NCBI GenBank assembly: GCA_002474405.1
Contig: DLQW01000014.1
Coordinates: 15,974 to 29,005, forward strand
DNA length: 13,032 nucleotides
Source of the DNA: Christensenella sp. UBA7597
Lineage (GTDB): Bacteria; Bacillota; Clostridia; Christensenellales; Borkfalkiaceae
Direction of reading: 5' to 3'
Shown here in pieces: positions 1-3,361 of the stretch (positions are counted from its first letter, which is position 1; every line of letters starts with the position of its first letter). The notes below the pieces were generated by a model. The model saw nothing but the letters and a program-made list of their open reading frames with translations, was not told the DNA's origin and made no database searches. A program made the position numbers and the translations under genes.

Positions 1-1
1 T

Positions 2-247
2 AAAGCGATTATCAAGCTTGTGAAATCGCCGAACGCCGCAGTGATTTGTTGGATACTCTTCGGGCTTATGGCTCTCGTGAATTCAATGACGGCAGAAACA
101 ATCAAAGCGCTTACGCTTGTTTTTGCCGTGGCTGCAATCGGCAACACGCTCGGCGCGATTCTGTTTAAAATTTCAAAGGATTTTGACGAGCTTTGGAAAT
201 ATTGCGGACAGGTGCAAATCACAGAAAGCGGAGGTGATAGCGTATGA
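2..247 (+). CDS. Small two-helix membrane protein, prophage-borne, partial at left edge
   Basis: The reading frame is open to the left edge of the window. The first possible start inside is a GTG at 20, but no ribosome binding site precedes it, so the true start is probably outside. The visible part has two hydrophobic segments (about residues 9-25 and 31-50 counted from the GTG) followed by a short polar tail ending in ESGGDSV. The size and position, next to another membrane protein near a prophage end, resemble small phage membrane proteins such as holin-like proteins, but I see no family motif and assign no function. The stop overlaps the start of the next gene (ATGA at 244-247), so the two are probably translationally coupled. 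That the frame is real is likely; what it does is unknown. Confidence 0.6.
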   Translation, partial: KAIIKLVKSPNAAVICWILFGLMALVNSMTAETIKALTLVFAVAAIGNTLGAILFKISKDFDELWKYCGQVQITESGGDSV

Positions 248-1242
248 TTGAGAAAATCCCGGAAGAAAAGACGAGCGGACAGACGATTATTTATTCGCCT
301 ATTATCAAGCAGAAAAAGAGCGGCGCGTTCGTGGACGTGTTTACGCTGGCAATCACGGTAGTTATTTTTATTGCAATGATTGCCTCGTATTTCGTTACGG
401 TAAAGCCGAATGCTGAAATCAGCGTGCAGGAAATCACGGTGGAGGTGGTGTGGCTTGCCGCGGGAACGTTTTCGATAGGTTCTTTAATCAAACGCTACGC
501 CATCGGTAAAGGGCGTAAAACCGACGAATACAAAGCAGCCAGCGATAACGCAAATAAAAGCATCGAAAGATTGTGCACGTCGGAATATTTTCCGCGGGTT
601 TCGGAATACTGCGAAAATTATACCATCGAAGCAATCCGGAATTATCGCCGGCATCAGTTATTGTTGGTAGGACTTACGCTGGAAGAGTACGAGAAAAAGT
701 ATCTCGGTTGCGGGTTCTGGCATTTGGTTGCCTGCGTGAGGCGTAAAGAATTGAGCGGCGCTCAGGCAAAAGCCGTGCGGAGATGCAACCGGATAAGAAT
801 CAAGGAATACGATCCGAATTTCATTACGTCGTATAACGCCGATCTTTCCGCGAATAAATCGCCGTCCGAAATGTACAACGCAGAACGCGCCAACAAACTG
901 AACACGGCAAAATCGTTTGTAACTACGGTTTTATCATCGCTTTTTATCGGTCGTTTGTTTTCGGACGTGTTTCTGAATCTGTCGAAAGAGGCTGTGTTTG
1001 TGGCGGTGATTAAGGTTATTACGATTTTAATCAACGTAGCGTTCAAAGCCACCTTCGGCTGGAACATAGCGCAGATGGAAACACAGCGTAACCGTTTGCG
1101 TGCAAGCGAAGCTTCCGCTTGTATTGAATGGTGCAAAAACAACCCTTGCGGCATATTGCCTTTGACGGTTACAGAAAAAAAGACGGAACGAAGCGGAGGA
1201 AACTTGTCTTACGGTGTCGCTGCGTTGAAAACGGAGGTGTAA
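244..1242 (+). CDS. Four-helix membrane protein of unknown function, prophage-borne
   Basis: A 332-residue protein that I do not recognise. The start ATG at 244 has a strong ribosome binding site (GGAGGTGA, 230-237) six bases upstream and overlaps the preceding stop. Hydrophobic segments lie at about residues 29-52, 66-84, 223-244 and 249-272, forming two helix pairs separated by a 130-residue polar region rich in basic and aromatic residues (for example RNYRRHQ and CVRRKEL). That region is presumably cytoplasmic. The C-terminal 60 residues are polar and contain three cysteines (SACIEWCKNNPC). It sits between a small membrane protein and a phage-type helical hairpin gene, just before the attachment site, a place where temperate phages often carry accessory or lysogenic-conversion genes. 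A role in exclusion, lysis or host modification is possible but not shown by any motif. Confidence 0.75.
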   Translation: MIEKIPEEKTSGQTIIYSPIIKQKKSGAFVDVFTLAITVVIFIAMIASYFVTVKPNAEISVQEITVEVVWLAAGTFSIGSLIKRYAIGKGRKTDEYKAASDNANKSIERLCTSEYFPRVSEYCENYTIEAIRNYRRHQLLLVGLTLEEYEKKYLGCGFWHLVACVRRKELSGAQAKAVRRCNRIRIKEYDPNFITSYNADLSANKSPSEMYNAERANKLNTAKSFVTTVLSSLFIGRLFSDVFLNLSKEAVFVAVIKVITILINVAFKATFGWNIAQMETQRNRLRASEASACIEWCKNNPCGILPLTVTEKKTERSGGNLSYGVAALKTEV

Positions 1243-1244
1243 AA

Positions 1245-1445
1245 ATGAACGATGCAAAAAACAGAGTGGTTGAAGAAGCGAGAGCGTTGGAGGAAAAGCT
1301 TTTAAAGCTTTCGTTGTTTACGGAGCACAATCCGAATTTTCATCGACTGTCGAAGCTATCCCGAAAGCTTTTGCGGAAACAGGAAAAGTATATGAAAAAA
1401 TATTTGTCCGTGCTGAAAAAAAGACTGAAAGTCTGGGAGAATTAA
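1245..1445 (+). CDS. Small helical-hairpin phage protein (crAss001_48-related type)
   Basis: A 66-residue protein starting at ATG 1245, two bases after the previous stop, with GGAGGTG at 1233-1239 as ribosome binding site. A longer frame in the same phase (from 1128) lies entirely inside the upstream gene and is not used. The protein is two amphipathic helices: residues 7-25 (VVEEARALEEKLLKL then SLFT) and 34-62, with the pattern LLRKQEKYMKKYLSVLKKRL. The order 'E..LEEKL.KL..F....F..L...LL..Q...M..Y...L..R' matches, as I remember it, a widespread small phage family called crAss001_48-related. Its hairpin shape is reminiscent of the helices of the anti-CBASS/anti-Thoeris nucleotide sponges Acb2 and Tad1, but that link is speculative here. 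High lysine content and coiled-coil heptads suggest oligomerisation. Confidence 0.7.
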   Translation: MNDAKNRVVEEARALEEKLLKLSLFTEHNPNFHRLSKLSRKLLRKQEKYMKKYLSVLKKRLKVWEN

Positions 1446-1448
1446 AAA

Positions 1449-1505
1449 ATGATACTCGGAATTTTATTTTGTATCTTTCTGTTGCTTGATGACGACAGAG
1501 ATTGA
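1449..1505 (+). CDS. Possible 18-residue membrane micropeptide
   Basis: ATG at 1449 follows the stop of the preceding gene by three bases and has GGGAG at 1436-1440, eight bases upstream. The encoded peptide is MILGILFCIFLLLDDDRD: a run of twelve hydrophobic residues ending in a strongly acidic tail. The good ribosome binding site, tight packing behind a phage gene, and position just before a terminator argue that it could be translated. A length of 18 residues is too short to exclude chance. Function unknown; single-helix phage peptides can act in lysis regulation or exclusion, but nothing here shows that. Confidence 0.35.
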   Translation: MILGILFCIFLLLDDDRD

Positions 1506-1536
1506 AAACTGAAAAATTGCAGTTGACTGCAAAAGC

Positions 1537-1573
1537 AAAAACGCTCTCGTAATTATCTACGGGAGCGTTTTTT
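1537..1573 (+). terminator. Rho-independent terminator of the prophage accessory genes
   Basis: ACGCTCTCGT (1541-1550) pairs with ACGGGAGCGT (1559-1568) through a 10-bp stem containing one G-U pair. The loop is AATTATCT, and a run of six T follows (1568-1573). A-rich sequence on the left side gives it some bidirectional character. It closes the transcription unit of the small genes ending at 1445 or 1505. Confidence 0.85.
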
Positions 1574-1585
1574 CATTATAAGAAA

Positions 1586-1603
1586 CCCCGCCAAACGGCG
1601 GGG
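1586..1603. other. GC-rich hairpin just after the terminator
   Basis: CCCCGCC (1586-1592) and GGCGGGG (1597-1603) form a perfect 7-bp stem with loop AAAC. On the + strand it is followed by CGAAAAACAG, so it has no T-run. On the - strand it is followed by TTTCTTAT, so it could be a weak terminator for transcripts coming from the right. No gene on the - strand obviously needs it. Confidence 0.5.
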
Positions 1604-1661
1604 CGAAAAACAGGTTGCAATTTCGGTTATATCAGTTAAATTTTAGTATCTATATAAACGC

Positions 1662-1830
1662 CGATTGGCGGTAAAATGGTTAGGAAAATGGCTGTAATAC
1701 GCGGGTTTAAAGGCTTTCAAAAAATAAAAAATATCAAGCACGTATTATGCCGGAAGTTATATTAAAACAAATGGCGCGGCAACAATATATTTTTGGTGAA
1801 CGATTGGCGAACAAACCCTGAAAGCCTTTA
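1662..1830. repeat. Cluster of direct and inverted repeats beside the attachment site
   Basis: This gene-free stretch holds three repeat pairs. CGATTGGCG occurs at 1662-1670 and again at 1801-1809 in the same direction. TAAAGGCTTTCA (1708-1719) and TGAAAGCCTTTA (1819-1830) are a perfect 12-bp inverted pair. TAATACG (1695-1701) and CGTATTA (1741-1747) are an inverted pair. Repeats of this kind, lying within 200 bp of a phage attachment core, are typical of arm-type binding sites for tyrosine integrase and excisionase; that role is inference. I see no open reading frame with a ribosome binding site between 1506 and 2171. Confidence 0.5.
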
Positions 1831-1859
1831 TATATAAGGGATTGAATGTTTTCTTGGAT

Positions 1860-1884
1860 GGTTCAAATCCCTTTCTCTGCGCCA
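1860..1884 (+). other. attR: duplicated tRNA 3' end at the prophage-chromosome junction
   Basis: The sequence reads as the last third of a tRNA gene: T loop TTCAAAT (1862-1868), 3' T stem CCCTT (1869-1873), acceptor strand TCTCTGC (1874-1880), discriminator G (1881) and encoded CCA (1882-1884). The 5' T-stem strand should be AAGGG at 1857-1861, but GATGG is present and no D or anticodon arm precedes it. Tyrosine integrases commonly insert phage DNA at a tRNA 3' end. The orientation (tRNA 3' end pointing to host DNA, phage genes on its 5' side) is that of the right junction. An acceptor arm beginning GCAGAGA with discriminator G would fit a serine tRNA, but the isoacceptor cannot be read from this fragment. 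Confidence 0.75.
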
Positions 1885-1888
1885 CACG

Positions 1889-1935
1889 ATGTCGGATTTG
1901 TCTCGAAGAAAAAGAGGCGAATCCGACATTTTTTT
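1889..1935 (+). terminator. Terminator of the original tRNA gene
   Basis: A 16-bp stem pairs 1889-1904 with 1914-1929, with two G-U pairs and a 9-base A-rich loop, followed by seven T (1929-1935). It starts five bases after the encoded CCA, the usual place for a tRNA terminator. It therefore marks the first host sequence to the right of the prophage. Confidence 0.9.
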
Positions 1936-1976
1936 AGCGCTTTAAAAAACAAATAGCGAAACGTCCGTCCGGGCGG

Positions 1977-2038
1977 AGCCGTTCGGCAGAATAGGAGTTT
2001 TCCCGGCATTTGCGATGAAATGCGGCTACGGCTTTTTT
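1977..2038 (+). other. Possible structured element with T-run, gene-free region
   Basis: AGCCGT (1977-1982) can pair with ACGGCT (2028-2033), which runs straight into six T (2033-2038). Inside lies a smaller hairpin, GCATTT (2006-2011) with AAATGC (2018-2023). This could be a multi-stem terminator or the 3' end of a small RNA read on the + strand, but the stems are short and no promoter is obvious between 1936 and 1976. I see nothing else supportable in 1936-2090. Confidence 0.25.
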
Positions 2039-2090
2039 ACGCATCTTACGTAATCTGTAAAGATAGGGGAAACGAGGCAAAATAAAAGAT

Positions 2091-2125
2091 AAAAAAATAA
2101 AGCCACCGGAACAACCGATGGCTTT
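2091..2125 (-). terminator. Terminator of the rpsF-ssb-rpsR operon
   Basis: Read on the - strand, AAAGCCATCGG (2125-2115) pairs with CCGGTGGCTTT (2109-2099), an 11-bp stem with one G-U pair and a 5-base loop. It is followed by A and then seven T (2098-2091). It lies 46 bases beyond the rpsR stop. T-rich sequence on the other side may give weaker termination in the opposite direction. Confidence 0.85.
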
Positions 2126-2171
2126 TTGCTTTTGTTTCCGAACGGATTCCCGCGGGAAATCCGCCGATGCC

Positions 2172-2420
2172 TTACTCTCCTTTGAAGGGGAGAAGAGCCG
2201 CGATTCTCGCGCGCTTGATTGCGGTAGCGAGAAGTCTCTGATGCGCCGCGCACGTGCCGCTCATTCTGCGGGGCAGGATTTTGCCGCCTTCGGAAATGTA
2301 TTTCTTCAAACGGTTTACGTCCTTATAATCGATCTGGTCGATTTTTTCCTGACAGAAAGCGCACACCTTTTTGCGGGGCATTTTCTTGAAACTCTTTTTA
2401 ACGGCAGTTTTTTCTTCCAT
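2172..2420 (-). CDS. rpsR: Small ribosomal subunit protein bS18
   Basis: An 82-residue ribosomal protein that binds 16S rRNA on the platform of the 30S subunit together with bS6. The typical core is visible: [20 protein letters not shown] followed by [12 protein letters not shown] and the basic helix [16 protein letters not shown]. Four potential zinc ligands are present (C20, C23, C57, H60), so this looks like the zinc-binding form of S18, not the cysteine-free paralogue. The start ATG (2420) is preceded by AAGGAG. It is the last gene of the rpsF-ssb-rpsR operon, 40 bases after the ssb stop, and is followed by a terminator. No rplI follows, which is common in Firmicutes. Confidence 0.97.
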   Translation of the reverse strand: MEEKTAVKKSFKKMPRKKVCAFCQEKIDQIDYKDVNRLKKYISEGGKILPRRMSGTCAAHQRLLATAIKRARIAALLPFKGE

Positions 2421-2460
2421 AATAAAAACTCCTTAACTGAATTTGTTTATCCCCGAACGC

Positions 2461-2874
2461 TTAAAAGGGGATGTCCGAGCCGTCGTCGTCCATCATCTGA
2501 AGGACGGGTTTGCTCTTGGCGGGGGCGGGAGCGGAATCGAACGATCCGCCGTTGTCGTCCTTGGGCGATAAAAATTCGCAATCCTGTACGATGATATCCA
2601 CGGCGTTGCGTTTTACGCCCTGATTATCTTCGTAAGTGCGAAGCTGAATGCTTCCGCCCACGGCAACTTTTTTGCCCTTTTTCGCATACTGCGCGATACG
2701 TTCCGCAAGTACTCTCCATGCCGTGCAATTAAAGAAATCGGTCTGCCGCTCTCCGTCCGTGTTGGAATAATTTCTGTTCACGGCAATCGCAAAGTGGCAC
2801 ACGGAAACTCCCGAAGGAGTAGAGGTAAGTTCGGGGTCGCGCGTCAAGTTACCTATAAGAAAAACTTTATTCAT
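2461..2874 (-). CDS. ssb: Single-stranded DNA-binding protein SSB
   Basis: A 137-residue SSB. The start is placed at the ATG at 2874 (MNKVFLIGNLTRDPEL), not at an upstream in-frame start, because family members begin here. AAGGAGAG also lies just upstream, overlapping the rpsF stop. The OB-fold occupies about residues 1-105 (landmarks: GNLTRDPEL, FAIAVNR, DFFNCTAWR, AQYAKKGKKVAVGGSIQLRTYED, FLSPK). A flexible Ala/Pro/Lys linker follows, then the acidic tail DDDGSDIPF that recruits replication and repair partners. It sits between rpsF and rpsR, the classic bacterial arrangement, and is co-transcribed with them. It is shorter than Bacillus SsbA mainly through a reduced linker. Confidence 0.97.
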   Translation of the reverse strand: MNKVFLIGNLTRDPELTSTPSGVSVCHFAIAVNRNYSNTDGERQTDFFNCTAWRVLAERIAQYAKKGKKVAVGGSIQLRTYEDNQGVKRNAVDIIVQDCEFLSPKDDNGGSFDSAPAPAKSKPVLQMMDDDGSDIPF

Positions 2875-2884
2875 TTTTCTCTCC

Positions 2885-3166
2885 TTAAAGCTTCGTAATG
2901 ATGCGGCGCATAACGTTTGCGGAAATACCCGCAACACGGTCAAGCTCTTTCACTACTTCGGCGCCCGCTTCAAACGTCATCAGAACGTAGTAAGCTTCGT
3001 TCTTGTACGCGATAGGATAAGCCAGCTTCTTCGTACCCCACTTGTCGGTGGAAACGATTGCGCCGCCCATCGATTTAACGATATTTTCGTATTTTTCGAT
3101 TTCAGCGGTTTTCGCTTCGTCCGTCAGGTCGTTCGCGATCAGATAGAGCATCTCGTATTTAGCCAT
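2885..3166 (-). CDS. rpsF: Small ribosomal subunit protein bS6
   Basis: A 93-residue ribosomal protein of the 30S platform that forms a heterodimer with bS18. Family landmarks are MAKYEMLYLI at the start, the central stretch WGTKKLAYPIAYKNEAYYVL and the end VMRRIITKL. The start is the ATG at 3166, preceded by GGAGGTGA at eight bases. A longer frame from 3217 would run through that ribosome binding site and is rejected. It is the first gene of the operon, driven by a consensus promoter about 110 bases upstream, and its stop overlaps the ssb ribosome binding site. In many bacteria the S6:S18 complex represses this operon through the rpsF leader; a candidate structure is annotated separately. 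Confidence 0.97.
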   Translation of the reverse strand: MAKYEMLYLIANDLTDEAKTAEIEKYENIVKSMGGAIVSTDKWGTKKLAYPIAYKNEAYYVLMTFEAGAEVVKELDRVAGISANVMRRIITKL

Positions 3167-3185
3167 ATTTGTTTCACCTCCCGGT

Positions 3186-3229
3186 CTTATTCGGCGTACC
3201 TTAAAAAAGATACGCAAGGTTGTATTCGG
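3186..3229 (-). promoter_or_regulatory. Candidate S6:S18-type leader structure of rpsF
   Basis: In the 5' leader, GCGTATC (3215-3209) pairs with GGTACGC (3200-3194) through a 7-bp stem with one G-U pair and an 8-base loop. On both sides lies the same heptamer CCGAATA, at 3229-3223 before the stem and 3194-3188 after it. S6:S18 autoregulatory leaders are known to present a CCG trinucleotide next to a stem, so this is the natural candidate. I cannot fold it or compare it with the known consensus, and the exact architecture is inference. Confidence 0.4.
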
Positions 3230-3282
3230 TTTTCCGCCGCCCGTTTCAACGCAAAAACAGGCTTTTGCACAAAACCTATAAT

Positions 3283-3311
3283 ATTATACAATTTTTCAAA
3301 GATTAAGTCAA
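3283..3311 (-). promoter_or_regulatory. SigA-type promoter of rpsF-ssb-rpsR
   Basis: On the - strand, TTGACT (3311-3306) and TATAAT (3288-3283) are separated by exactly 17 bases. The predicted start of transcription is near 3276, giving a leader of about 110 bases. Between this promoter and the upstream gene (3312-3361) I see no convincing terminator, so some read-through from the repeat-protein gene is possible. Confidence 0.9.
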
Positions 3312-3361
3312 ACGTTTTTCGGGCGTTTTCTTCTGTTTTCTCCCGCTTTTCCGCCGTTTTT

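Noticed and set aside
1128..1244. N-terminal extension of the 66-residue phage protein
   Set aside because: It lies inside the preceding gene and is very basic. GGAGGTG directly before ATG 1245 marks the real start.
1537..1610. CRISPR-like paired hairpins
   Set aside because: The two hairpins differ in sequence and there are no regularly spaced repeats; they are a terminator and an unrelated GC stem.
1800..1884. A complete tRNA gene ending at the CCA
   Set aside because: The 5' T-stem strand does not pair, and no anticodon, D arm or 5' acceptor strand (GCAGAGA) can be found upstream; only the 3' end is present.
1934..2044. 36-codon frame on the - strand (MRKKAVAAFHRK...)
   Set aside because: No ribosome binding site or promoter; it runs through two terminator-like structures and ends in the T-run of the tRNA terminator.
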